The notes under the pieces: generated by a model
Databases searched by the model: none
Told to the model about the DNA's origin: nothing
The model's input: the letters and a program-made list of their open reading frames with translations, nothing else
In this document: positions 1 to 8,692 of the stretch, one piece after another
Layout: every line of letters begins with the position of its first letter
Position numbering within the stretch: the stretch's first letter is position 1
Assembly (NCBI GenBank): GCA_022925895.1
Contig: JAKSYS010000754.1
Location: 1-27,405 of the forward strand
Length of the DNA stretch: 27,405 bases
Direction: 5' to 3'
Origin: Fragilaria crotonensis
Taxonomy: Eukaryota > Bacillariophyta > Fragilariophyceae > Fragilariales > Fragilariaceae
Position numbers and translations under genes: made by a program

Positions 1-676
1 AGTTCTAGTGGGGGCGAAAATTGAGCAGCTCCTGACAAACTTGACGATGTGAAGTTCCTCCCTGAAAGTAAGAATGCAATTTGCACAGAAGTTGAAAGTT
101 GTTGTCATGTCATCCAAGAAAAGCATGGAAGATGTTGAATATTCAACTTCGATATGAACGACTCTGATTTGAAGCGACGAGCGTGTCACGAACCGAGTGC
201 CGAGTGTGACAGTGCGACAGTAGAATCGATCACAATACGACTACCGTAGTAAGTCCTATGCATATGTCATATCTGTCATATGATGACAGTCCAGTACTTG
301 GATTCTGTACTACCCGTTCCCGTACCTGGTATTGGTAGAAATACCAGCTTCTCGATCTATCACCGAAAATACAATCAAATCTACCACACTATCATCCATC
401 ATACTATATCTCCCATCGAGAGACATCATGAGGTTACAGCAGGCCGAACCATGGTTGGATTGGAGATCATAGGCTGCCATGTATCAATCATCGCGAGTGT
501 TAGGGTTCGCTTTCCCCCCAAAGGCACCACAACTATATTGACCATAAGCGCAGCCTGGTCGCGGGTACTAGCTAGAGCTGGTCTAAGAATTAAACAATAG
601 CGACCAGCTTTCGTAGGACCCAGCCTTTGCTGTGGAAGTACTCCAACGCTTCAACGTCCGAGACGTCTTACGGCTG
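1..676. other. left edge, no supported gene
   Basis: No convincing gene. On the minus strand an ATG at 108 opens a frame that stays open to the window edge (36 codons); it could be the start of a gene lying to the left but is too short to support. Positions 257-285 hold a CATATG-rich imperfect inverted repeat. The plus-strand frame at 280-600 has no coding character. Confidence 0.5.
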
Positions 677-1629
677 TTAAACAAAATTTTCGCCTTTACC
701 GACGCCTCGTCTCTTGGATCTGGCGTTGTTCGTGCTCTTCTCTGGGACAAGAGGTGAATTGTCGCTATCATCATCATTCTCCTCGTCTCCGTCGGATACA
801 AATGTCCCTTGGTGGGTATTCTTCGACTTGTTATTCCTACCGGAAAAAGTATTCGTGAGCGACCGTAATCCAGTCCTGACGACCTGAATTGCCGCTGGAC
901 CATGAAAGATATCATCAAAGTTGACGGTTTCACTTTCATCGAAACCAAACCTGCGCACAACCCTCCTGTAATTTCCATAAATCTTGACGCAGGTATACAA
1001 CGTTACGACCATGCAGACTAGAGCGGCCTCCCAATGGAGGACGAGCCACGCACATCAACAATGACCCCACGGTACATGCGAGGCCAACTCCGAAGGAATA
1101 AAACACGGATCTCCGTTCTTCATACAAGCCGTCGGTGGCCGTCACCATTGACCCATCAGGTCCTCGGAGAGCCAAGCCTGCACCGAGTACCGAGAGGGTA
1201 GTTGTGTGGCTGACAACAATCATGTTCGCGCAAAAAGCTGACACTATCATTACGTAGTACAAGAATTTCAACACACGAGGTAACAGAGACAATCCCTCGC
1301 CCTGATTGCAATGTAAATCATGAGATGCTGCAGTGTAAATTACAAGCGTATTCTAGACACACGTTTCTGATTTCTTACCCATACTGAATTCGGAGATGGC
1401 GTAAACTCAATAAACATCGTTACGTCCAGTCCAGCCAAGACGGCAGCTTGAGTGCCAACGGTCACTGCGGTTCGAGAGGGTGAGCTATCGGAGTTGCATA
1501 TCACGTACTCCAAAAGTAGCTGAGCGACTCACTGAAATTGGTATGATGCAGATTGAACTCTTTTTCTTTCAAAGCTGTTGCCTGCTGCTTCATGGCACTT
1601 TGCAATTGTAATTTATCCGCGGCCAACAT
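677..1629 (-). CDS. four-TM membrane protein, tentatively Orai-like Ca2+ channel (3 exons, one frameshift)
   Basis: I assemble three exons: 1629-1533, 1464-1379 and 1301-677. Introns of 68 nt (GTGAGT...CCGCAG) and 77 nt (GTAAGA...AATCAG) join in phase. The ATG at 1629 has an in-frame TAG 9 bases upstream of it. The protein would be about 268 aa. Predicted membrane segments are near residues 37-53 (containing TMFIEF, Glu52), 71-100, 127-145 and the segment just after it; the C-tail is acidic and basic. Four TM helices with a Glu at the end of TM1 (AAVLAGLDVTMFIEF) recall Orai1 TM1, where Glu106 is the selectivity filter, but similarity is weak and family assignment is inference. The reading frame changes between 1055 and 1046: codons before and after are both coding-like and hydrophobic, so I infer a 1-nt insertion (or 2-nt loss), either real or an assembly error. 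An additional intron there would have to be very short. Confidence 0.7.
1046..1055 (-). other. frameshift site in the Orai-like gene
   Basis: Upstream of this point the open frame has codons whose upper coordinate is 2 modulo 3; downstream it is 1 modulo 3. Staying in the first frame replaces TM4 by a polar, arginine-rich tail. Switching frame restores a hydrophobic segment (WLVLHWEAALVCMVV) and runs to the TAA at 679-677. Skipping one base is the simplest reconciliation. Confidence 0.6.
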
Positions 1630-3479
1630 GATGACGGTCTAGACTTGGCTATGAAGTGAGGAACCTGAAATGACCAGGGTAAAAGAAGCTGACTTGATTA
1701 TTTTCGAGGTCGAACGTAACTCTTGAAAGTTGCCAATGTCAACAATTCAAGGCTAGTATGAAGTCTCGTCAAGTTGGTCGAAAATCAACTTCCATGCATT
1801 CATTCGCGAGTTTCTCAACGGTTGGCCAATGCCAGGCATTGGCGCGAAAAATCCAAGTCTTGTTACGTGATGCGAGATGCGAGTGTGCTGGGCCTGTTGA
1901 GATCGTATGGTGGTAGGTATGATACGCACGGTTATCATACATACGAGTACGTAATACGTATGTAGTACTTGTACCAGGTGGCAATTGCGCATTTTTACTG
2001 GTATTCCGTATTCCTCATTGCACAGTACTACATGTACCGGTATACATATGTCATAGTACTCACTACTAACTACTGTACTCACTACAGTACTAGCTAGAGC
2101 AGACACTACCTGGTACTACAAGGTACCCGATACTACTCTACTACCGGTAGTACTCGTAGTACTCGTGATATTCTCCGAGTATTCGAACATTTTACACCTT
2201 AAGCCTTAAGAACACATAGCACATTGCTGACAGCATCATAGGCTCTTTGGGATGTCATGACTTCGAAAGGACTTGACATGACACATGACATACTACAACA
2301 CGCAACACAGCAAGTTGCAGTATTCTAAACAAAGATTTCTCTTCGTAATTCCACATGCAAAGAATGTCAAGCAGAGGTGCATGAGCGGGGATTAGGACTA
2401 CTAGTACTGGACCTTCCAGGAAGTGGTATCGCCAACAATGTATTTGATTCAATTCCAAGTAAAGAACTCTATCCCCCAAAAAATACTGTGATGTCTGAGG
2501 GAATCTTGAATCTTGATCCGTATTGGTTTCAGTTGCAATTTACAAAATGAAATGTTTTTGTGATACTGTGTTCGGATCTGGGGCAGCACCTACTCATGAA
2601 GAGTTGTGATTTTTGTTTACAAAAGAATCTACGTTTGTCTTGTAACTTTTGGTCTCACAAATCCCTTGCTTATATGAAGATTGCCTCGTTTCTTTCCGTC
2701 ATTTTTGCTACTATCATGGCAGTCTTTGTAGAAACGGCGACAAGTCTTTGATTCCTATTGGTCAAATACAACATCCAATGTCCTAGATCCCTGCTCCCTC
2801 ATTGTTTTGGCATTTTCGTGCATATTGATATACAAACCACTCAACAACCAGTCTCTCTTCTTGCTCCTCACACCAGGCAAGGAATTCGGATGGTCCATTT
2901 ATACTGTCGTTCTTGTCATCATTCCATTAAGATTCAATTGAATCCTACACAGCATATGCCAACAAGTTATCACTCTTGATCATTGTGAAGATCATATCCA
3001 ATAACATATTTGTCATGATGGTACCTTCTCTCATCATTCTTTTACAGCCAAGCTTCAATGCATGACAACATGATATCCGTATGTGATACCATCACGTTGC
3101 AACTTTATGACATATGTGTTACTAGGTGCTTCATTGACCATGAATTGTTTTGGTTGCACAATGACCAAACTGTGGTGTTGATAGGAGTGTGAGTTCACAA
3201 CTATGGTGGTATATCCTTTGATCACTGTTTTGGAAGGAATGAGAAGATCATCCATTTGGTTGTCCTTCTGTGGTGACTAGTTGTGGAGATGTTACTCTCC
3301 TGCAGTGAGCGTCAAAGCGTAAGAGAATTCATCAATAAAGTACTCCAGTACACAGGAATGGGGTAAATATGCAGGGATGATGCAGCGTGGTTGTCTATCG
3401 CAAAACTAAGCTGCGTGTCTCTCGTAATGGAGTTTATACAGAATTGCTAAGAAATGTTATCAGTCGGGGGTCGGTGGTG

Positions 3480-3500
3480 GGGAGTCGGGAGTCGGGAGCC
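3480..3500 (+). repeat. GGGAGTC heptamer tandem, about 3 copies
   Basis: Three adjacent 7-bp units, the last one ending in GCC. The same unit type occurs in six copies at 13464-13505, upstream of a different gene. Confidence 0.7.
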
Positions 3501-3634
3501 GTATTGTTTTTGTTGTGTCGAAAGCGACAAAAAAGAAGGGGGAAAAGACGACGACTCGATGCCATTAAATTTCTCCCGCCTGCTGCCCTCCCGGACTCAT
3601 GCACTCAAATAATTGATTTTGTAACGCTACAGAA

Positions 3635-3791
3635 CACGTGATGGTGCCATACGCCACTACGTCAACATTCTACCGTCCACTCCATCTCTGGAATCTGGAC
3701 CCCTTCGCCCCTCGCCACAATTTCATCTTTTTTTTCAATATCACGTGAGTTCGAGAAGTACTCGGAGTAGGCTTTTCGCGTTGAGCACGTG
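3635..3791 (+). promoter_or_regulatory. three CACGTG (G-box/E-box) sites upstream of ITPK
   Basis: Perfect CACGTG palindromes are at 3635-3640, 3742-3747 and 3786-3791, between about 400 and 240 bp upstream of the ITPK ATG. CACGTG is a known bHLH/bZIP binding core in eukaryotes. Their clustering in one promoter suggests a real regulatory region, but which factor binds cannot be read from the sequence. Confidence 0.45.
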
Positions 3792-4032
3792 TATTCAATA
3801 TCAAGTGTCCATCGTCAATCTACCTGTCCTCAAGGCGAGCCGATTAACAAACGTTGACTGCTCATATAATGGAGCAATAGAGAAGAGACAGTTTTGCCTT
3901 TGTTTTCCTTGTTAGACTCGACTTGTTCAAAACTAACAAAGCAACAGCGAGGAGCAAGCGCAGCCGCACCCGACTCTTTTTGCTTCATTGAAACAGGGAT
4001 AGGTCTTGGTCTGCCTCCGCATTAGCTTTGAA

Positions 4033-5442
4033 ATGAACTTTGACGATTCTCAGAGCGTGGCGGATACCGCAGACTCCATCACCACCCAAGACCTGCAAAA
4101 ACCGATACTCGTGGGGTATGCCTTTGGAGCAAAAAAGATGAACACGATGGCCACAGTCATGGCGGAGGCCTCGCGCGCGCGCGTCGTGGGGGTCATCTCC
4201 ATGGAAGACCAGGAGACTCCATTGGGACCCTCCAATTCTCTTACAACAGCAGCTCTTTGTCTCCACCAGAAGAAGGAATCGCAGTATCCAAAGAATATTG
4301 TGTTATCACCAGGAGGCTTAAACAACATTGTTCGATTCTTTCGATCGTCCTGCTCATCGGTAGGAAGCGACGATGACTTCGGGAGCAATACCTCCACAAC
4401 TGGTACAGGAACGGTGACAATTGCAACGCGCAAAACACTCTCGTCGCACGCGTCAGGATCATCAACTTACCCTGTTCGAGTGTCTTTCGTACCGGTCGAT
4501 CTTAACGAGCCCCTAGAGGACCAGCATGGTGGCCGATTTGACATCATTCTACACAAAATGACAGAAGATATTCTGTGTTTATCGACTGCTGATGCCTGCT
4601 GGAAGCAAATGGTAGACGAACGTGGCGACATCTCACACAGGATGAAAACCTGCGATCCGACGCTAGCGCATGCGATTCAACGGATTCACAGGCTGAAGGA
4701 TTATCAACGATCACATCCTCAATGCTGCCTTGCCGATGATCCAGCGAACGTTGAGATCGTCATGAGTCGCTCTGCTATCTCTTCTAAGCTGCAGCTGGCT
4801 TTGGTGGGGACTACCAGCACCAGCGGTCATTGTGTGGCAACACCCAGATTTGTTGAATACAATCAACACAACCAGCAACATTCGCTGAAGTATCCGTTGA
4901 TTGCGAAACCCATAACCGCGGCTGGAACTACAAAATCACATTGCATGGGAATTGTCTTAAGCCCCGGAGGTCTTGCAAAAGTTGAAGTTCCCTGTCTTCT
5001 GCAAGAGTATGCCAATCACTGCTCCACCCTGTATAAGGTTTACGTCCTTGGAGACGACATTCACGTCTTTTCGAGACTGTCTCTTCCTGATTTGCCCTGT
5101 GAAACAAGCGATCTGGACTTGTTAAACCCGTACGTGGAGTTCGATTCACAACGCCCCTATCCGAAGCTTTCGGATTTCGGGTTGGAAATGCCGCCACCTG
5201 CAAAACGAACAAAATCATTACAGCTATCTGCTGGAGAAGTAGCCCCGATTGTTGGCGCTCTGAAACAGGTGTTTGGTCTGGAGCTCTTTGGGTTTGACGT
5301 TCTTTGTTCTGACAATCGTCTGCTAGTAGTTGACGTGAATTACTTTCCATCGTTCAAGGAGGTATCCAACTTCCCATCACTGCTCGCGAAATTTTTGGTC
5401 CAGCGCGCCGTACAGAAGAGGAAAATGACTACATCGTCATGA
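4033..5442 (+). CDS. ITPK1: inositol-tetrakisphosphate 1-kinase (ITPK), ATP-grasp fold
   Basis: Single-exon, 469 aa from the ATG at 4033; frame continuation upstream lacks another ATG. ITPKs phosphorylate inositol tris/tetrakisphosphates with ATP on the way to InsP5/InsP6, mostly in the cytosol. Family signatures visible: N-terminal VGYAFGAKK (residues 27-35), PLEDQ...FDIILHKMTED (160-179), PLIAKP (288-293), LLQEYANHCSTLYKVYVLGD (322-341) and the metal-binding segment FGFDVL...LVVDVNYFPSF (419-441), where the D..DVNYFP pattern supplies ATP-grasp Mg2+ ligands. All appear intact, so I expect activity. Usual ITPKs are roughly 320-350 aa; the extra length is mainly a Ser/Thr-rich insertion at about residues 56-145 between the first strand and the conserved PLEDQ region. 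The stop is 47 bp from the stop of the convergent GNAT gene. Three CACGTG sites lie upstream. Confidence 0.92.
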   Translation: MNFDDSQSVADTADSITTQDLQKPILVGYAFGAKKMNTMATVMAEASRARVVGVISMEDQETPLGPSNSLTTAALCLHQKKESQYPKNIVLSPGGLNNIVRFFRSSCSSVGSDDDFGSNTSTTGTGTVTIATRKTLSSHASGSSTYPVRVSFVPVDLNEPLEDQHGGRFDIILHKMTEDILCLSTADACWKQMVDERGDISHRMKTCDPTLAHAIQRIHRLKDYQRSHPQCCLADDPANVEIVMSRSAISSKLQLALVGTTSTSGHCVATPRFVEYNQHNQQHSLKYPLIAKPITAAGTTKSHCMGIVLSPGGLAKVEVPCLLQEYANHCSTLYKVYVLGDDIHVFSRLSLPDLPCETSDLDLLNPYVEFDSQRPYPKLSDFGLEMPPPAKRTKSLQLSAGEVAPIVGALKQVFGLELFGFDVLCSDNRLLVVDVNYFPSFKEVSNFPSLLAKFLVQRAVQKRKMTTSS

Positions 5443-5489
5443 ACGAAAGTTTCTGATTCTCTTAAGCTGATATTTCCACTATTCTTGCA

Positions 5490-5912
5490 TCAAATTTCCT
5501 TACTGAAATGGAAGGAAGCGATTGCCATGTGTTGGTCCATATAGAATTTGTGGGCGCCGACTCGATGCACTGCGGAATCCAAATGAATGCGACCGCATCC
5601 ATTTTCCTTGCCGAATGTAATCAGCCAATCAAACAAAATCTTTCCAAGTCCTTTGGATCTTTCGTTCTCATCAACCACAAGGTCATCAACGAAAAGGATT
5701 CTCCCAAAGGCAAGGTTGTTCATGATACGGAAGCCACACACTCCAACTACCTTGTCCCGGCTGTCCTTGAGATATGCCAACATAAATGCCTCTGCACCCT
5801 GCAGAAGGACTCGTTGAACAAAGGAATCTTCGTCAAGGTGAGGCCTGAGCTGTGAAATGACAGCATAGCAGCTTCGAATTTCTTCGTCATTGCCGCATAT
5901 GCGGATCTCCAT
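5490..5912 (-). CDS. GNAT family N-acetyltransferase
   Basis: Single-exon, 140 aa, starting at the ATG at 5912; the frame continues a few codons upstream without another ATG. GNAT enzymes move an acetyl group from acetyl-CoA to an amine. The acetyl-CoA binding motif A is clear: FVDDLVVDENERSKGLGKIL (residues 74-93), with the R/QxxGxG core as RSKGLG at 85-90. It is preceded by the usual strand VVGVCGFRI (55-63), and a C-terminal HKFYMDQHM (121-129) matches the motif-B FY helix. Length is normal for a minimal GNAT domain. Bacterial and algal stand-alone GNATs of this sort have varied substrates (amino acids, polyamines, protein termini), and I cannot choose among them. No targeting sequence is evident, so cytosol or nucleus is likely. 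Convergent with ITPK. Confidence 0.85.
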   Translation of the reverse strand: MEIRICGNDEEIRSCYAVISQLRPHLDEDSFVQRVLLQGAEAFMLAYLKDSRDKVVGVCGFRIMNNLAFGRILFVDDLVVDENERSKGLGKILFDWLITFGKENGCGRIHLDSAVHRVGAHKFYMDQHMAIASFHFSKEI

Positions 5913-5994
5913 TGTTGTTCTTCTGACTTCTGACACAAGTAGGGTCTACCGTATCATAGTTGCGAAAGATATATTGACTGGATCCTTGAGTGCT

Positions 5995-6062
5995 GTACTG
6001 TACAAGGTACCGTACCTGTACTCCAGTACTATTATACTACTACACCGGTGTACAGGTAGTAC
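5995..6062. repeat. GTAC-palindrome island
   Basis: Eight GTAC tetramers occur in 68 bp, against about 0.3 expected for random equal-base sequence. Similar islands lie at about 2020-2170, 7570-7690, 11420-11730, 22870-22930 and 27040-27320, always outside coding exons. Confidence 0.75.
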
Positions 6063-6129
6063 TACACATATAAGCATCCCGTAGCCACCGCGCATTCTTA
6101 TATGCATATGCAGTACTCCCAGAACTTGT

Positions 6130-6153
6130 ATGTCATATCGTCATATGACATAC
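6130..6153. repeat. TATGTCATAT / ATATGACATA inverted repeat
   Basis: Ten-base arms are separated by a few bases. A near copy is at 257-285, and single arms occur around 2043 and 9782. Confidence 0.65.
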
Positions 6154-6503
6154 TGTAGACTGTAGTATGACATAGAACTGTAGTACAGTGGTACGATGTA
6201 CTGCAGTACTTCGTAGGACCTGTTACCAAGCTGGGTTATGGGTTATGGGTCTTGTGTTGAACACTTTCGTCATCGCGTCATCACGTCATCACTCAAGAAC
6301 ACACTGACATTCCTCATCTACATACATGGCACTCAGTATTCCTTCCACGTACAGAAATTCGTTGCAGCAAGGATTATCAGACTACTGGTAGTTGCACCTG
6401 GTACGAATTCGTCTACCTGTGTACTGGTATGATTTTAGTACGTGATTGTGACAGACTCTATATAGCGTCTAACAATCACCAGGTACTACTAGTACTTTGC
6501 ACC

Positions 6504-7304
6504 ATGTCAGGTTCACTGAAGAAGGTCGGTGACGCCGTTGCCAAGAAGGCTTTGAAGACCCCTCGCGCCGTTACCGCGGCTGAGGCTCCTTTTATCGAGC
6601 CGGCCTTGGAATCGACGAAGGAAACATTGATGCCATGGAAAGGATGGATGGGAAGAATGGTGAAGGATACTTTTGGTGAAGAACGTTATCAGGCGCTTCG
6701 CAAGCTCATTTTCTACCGTCCTGATGATATCCATGACTTGCATCAGGCGCCAAACCCGTCCACCAAGGTCCCCATATCTGCTACCGACCCATCTCTTTAC
6801 CGCCAGTACCGTTATCCTTCCCCCGGATCTGAAGGTCCAGTTCGTGTTCCTACCATGGACTTGAACGAAGACCCTTACGACGTGACTTACTATACGCGCG
6901 ACACTTCCCGTAGAAACCTTGATGCAGCCTACCCACACCCAGAGATTCAACGTATGAAGCTTGCGCTCATGGATCAAAATTCTCCTGAAGTCCAGGAAAT
7001 GCAAGAGCAGTTGAAGCCAACATCGTCTCCTGGAAACCAGGGAAGATTTGCGACTGGCCCGACGGACTTTGATCCGACTGGACTTCGTGCCACCATGTCT
7101 GCCAATCATGCGGCCTTGCAGAAATCCTTGGACTCTCACATGCCGGATCATTTGCCAACCCCTGTCTGGCATGATAAACAGGAAGAAATTTTCGCGTGGT
7201 ACAAGGAGCGAGACTTGCCAGTCCCCATGGGGGCTACCGGGTTTGGACTTGTCCCAACCAGCCACCGAGTTGCCAGAGATAAATTCAATTTTTTGGAGGA
7301 TTAG
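6504..7304 (+). CDS. conserved-looking 266-aa protein of unknown function, possibly mitochondrial
   Basis: Single-exon, 266 aa from the ATG at 6504 (MSGSLKKVG...). The frame extends upstream only through GTAC-rich non-coding-like sequence, so I take this as the start. Codon use and composition are coding-like throughout, with no membrane segment and no known catalytic motif. The N-terminus is Lys/Arg/Ala-rich and poor in acids, as in mitochondrial presequences. A Trp-containing region is at about 45-50 (PWKGW). The middle is rich in Pro and Asp, with segments such as TDPSLYRQYRYPSPGS and PYDVTYYTRDTSRR. The C-terminal part is EEIFAWYKERDLPVPMG followed by TGFGLVPTSHRVARDKF. This soluble, aromatic-rich make-up would suit a supernumerary respiratory-complex subunit, but that is a guess. 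Possible TATA element at 6459. Confidence 0.8.
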   Translation: MSGSLKKVGDAVAKKALKTPRAVTAAEAPFIEPALESTKETLMPWKGWMGRMVKDTFGEERYQALRKLIFYRPDDIHDLHQAPNPSTKVPISATDPSLYRQYRYPSPGSEGPVRVPTMDLNEDPYDVTYYTRDTSRRNLDAAYPHPEIQRMKLALMDQNSPEVQEMQEQLKPTSSPGNQGRFATGPTDFDPTGLRATMSANHAALQKSLDSHMPDHLPTPVWHDKQEEIFAWYKERDLPVPMGATGFGLVPTSHRVARDKFNFLED

Positions 7305-7870
7305 TAAATCTTGTGGGTGCCTAGATAGGACCCGCAGCAGTAAGGAGTGTATGACGATCGAGCCTGTTTACTGGTAGCAAGAGGCATTCGTCTGCTGTAC
7401 GTTAGATTCCTCCAATGTGATGGTCAGTCAAGCGATGAATGGAGAGCTCAATCTCTTTAGTACTACTAGAGAGTTTACAAAGCCGAGATATTGTGTATTG
7501 TGAAGTCAATAACCAACATCATGAGTGATTTCCATGTACAGTGTGTATGTTGTTGGCATCCCTGTATCGAATTCTACCGTAGCTCTAGTAGTAGTACAGT
7601 AGTTGCTCGTTCTATGTCATGCTACCAGTACTACCAGGTACCGGTAGCTAGAGCACGTGAGTTTACTGTGGTACTCAGAGTACTTTGCACCGTACGTGTA
7701 AGTAGTGTATCTCGTTGTCGAGATCCCGAACCCCGAACATCTCAACCGCTTCCTGTGCCAATGCCGTTGTCAATATTTGATTCACATGTCATACACACAC
7801 ACCAAACATGCATTGGAAGACTCTTGCCGAAACCCTATAGCGCTAGAGGACTACAGGTAGCACTTTGAGA
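7305..7870. other. intergenic, GTAC-rich
   Basis: No gene. 7570-7690 is GTAC/TAGTAC-rich. The 12-mer GTACTTTGCACC just upstream of the 6504 ATG recurs at 7680-7691, upstream of the M50B gene. Nothing else is recognised. Confidence 0.5.
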
Positions 7871-8692
7871 ATGAGTCAAGATGACAACCACAGATCTGAT
7901 GATTGGTCATGTTGCAATGATTCCCAGTCCTTGTTTATTGTATTCTACATTGCGTTTGTGGCAATTGCCTTCGCCTTGGGGAAAAGTTTGATATTGAAAC
8001 CAATGAGGTTGATTACAGTCTTCATTCATGAAATGTCGCATGCTCTGGCTTGTTGGATAACTTGCGGCAACGTTATGCAACTGCAAGTTTACGAAAATGA
8101 AGGAGGTGTGACGAGGTACATTGGAGGGTGTCGTTGTCTCATCATCCCAGCAGGGTATATTGGCGCTAGTTTCTTTGCGATGGCGTTTGTCATTCTTAGT
8201 GGCGGAAGGAAGACAGCCACCTTCGCAGGAGGCGCGTTCACCTTCGCTTTGCTCCTCTCACTGTGCTACTCTCCCAATCGAGTAATGGTGTATCTTTGTC
8301 TGTGCTATGCTGTGATAAACTCAGCCGTCATCCTTATTGAATGGAAATACTACACACCGATTGTGCAATTTCTTATTCTCTTCTATGGTGTATTGACAGG
8401 CATGTTCGCAGTATCTGATATCTATGATGACACAGTCATTCGGTCGGTGCAAGGCAGCGATGCGTACGCTTGTAGCCATGAAGTTTGTCGATGCTGCGCT
8501 CCTCGGGCAATTGGTGTCCAGTGGATTATTCTAGCAGTCTTCTTTCAGATCTTTGGAATTTGGATCGCTTTGGTTGAGATGAGCGATGAATGTGAAGCCT
8601 TGGGGTGGTTTGAATGCGTCCACCTCACCATCAATTTGGAAGACTTCGAGCTTGGTGAAGATCGATGGGATTTCGATGGATTTTGGGGTTGA
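7871..8692 (+). CDS. peptidase M50B-like intramembrane metalloprotease
   Basis: Single-exon, 273 aa from the ATG at 7871. A first hydrophobic segment (about residues 21-42) is followed by FIHEMSHALACW, whose HEMSH (53-57) is the HExxH zinc-binding and catalytic motif, here inside a hydrophobic helix as in site-2-protease-like enzymes. Several further TM segments follow (about 95-115, 118-136, 140-155, 170-185 and 215-235). A conserved block DIYDDTVIR...GSDAYACS (about 187-205) is what I recall from M50B-like proteins of fungi and plants (Pfam Peptidase_M50B-like); its aspartates are candidate third zinc ligands. Family function is poorly known; cleavage within membranes is inferred. The C-terminus is acidic and aromatic. 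The gene is on the same strand as the 6504 gene, 566 bp downstream, with its own GTAC-rich upstream region. Confidence 0.85.
   Translation: MSQDDNHRSDDWSCCNDSQSLFIVFYIAFVAIAFALGKSLILKPMRLITVFIHEMSHALACWITCGNVMQLQVYENEGGVTRYIGGCRCLIIPAGYIGASFFAMAFVILSGGRKTATFAGGAFTFALLLSLCYSPNRVMVYLCLCYAVINSAVILIEWKYYTPIVQFLILFYGVLTGMFAVSDIYDDTVIRSVQGSDAYACSHEVCRCCAPRAIGVQWIILAVFFQIFGIWIALVEMSDECEALGWFECVHLTINLEDFELGEDRWDFDGFWG

Larger units (their letters stand above)
1630..4032. other. gene-free intergenic stretch with GTAC-rich and AT-rich parts
   Basis: No supported gene in about 2.4 kb. Positions 1900-2180 are dense in GTAC/TACTAC palindromic sequence. About 2470-3330 is AT-rich, with no GTAC islands and no coding-like frame; it may be old decayed repeat DNA. 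Positions 3469-3500 hold a short heptamer repeat. The last 400 bp, with three CACGTG sites, is the likely promoter of the ITPK gene. Confidence 0.5.
5913..6503. other. intergenic, GTAC-rich island and CATATGAC inverted repeat
   Basis: No gene. 5995-6062 carries eight GTAC tetramers in 68 bp by direct count. 6130-6153 is an inverted repeat of TATGTCATAT. A TATATA at 6459-6464, 40 bp upstream of the next ATG, could be a TATA element for the 6504 gene. Confidence 0.6.

Noticed and set aside
2560-2979. short plus-strand frames in AT-rich DNA
   Set aside because: Short, low-complexity composition, no starts or splice context that support a gene.
3387-3641. 84-codon plus frame
   Set aside because: Runs through the heptamer repeat and the promoter region; Lys/Arg content comes from the GA-rich DNA.
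5508-5855. plus-strand frame over the GNAT gene
   Set aside because: Antisense shadow of a clear GNAT motif A.
6513-7265. 250-codon minus-strand frame opposite the 6504 gene
   Set aside because: Composition is that of a complementary shadow, with no motif; the plus-strand frame is coding-like.
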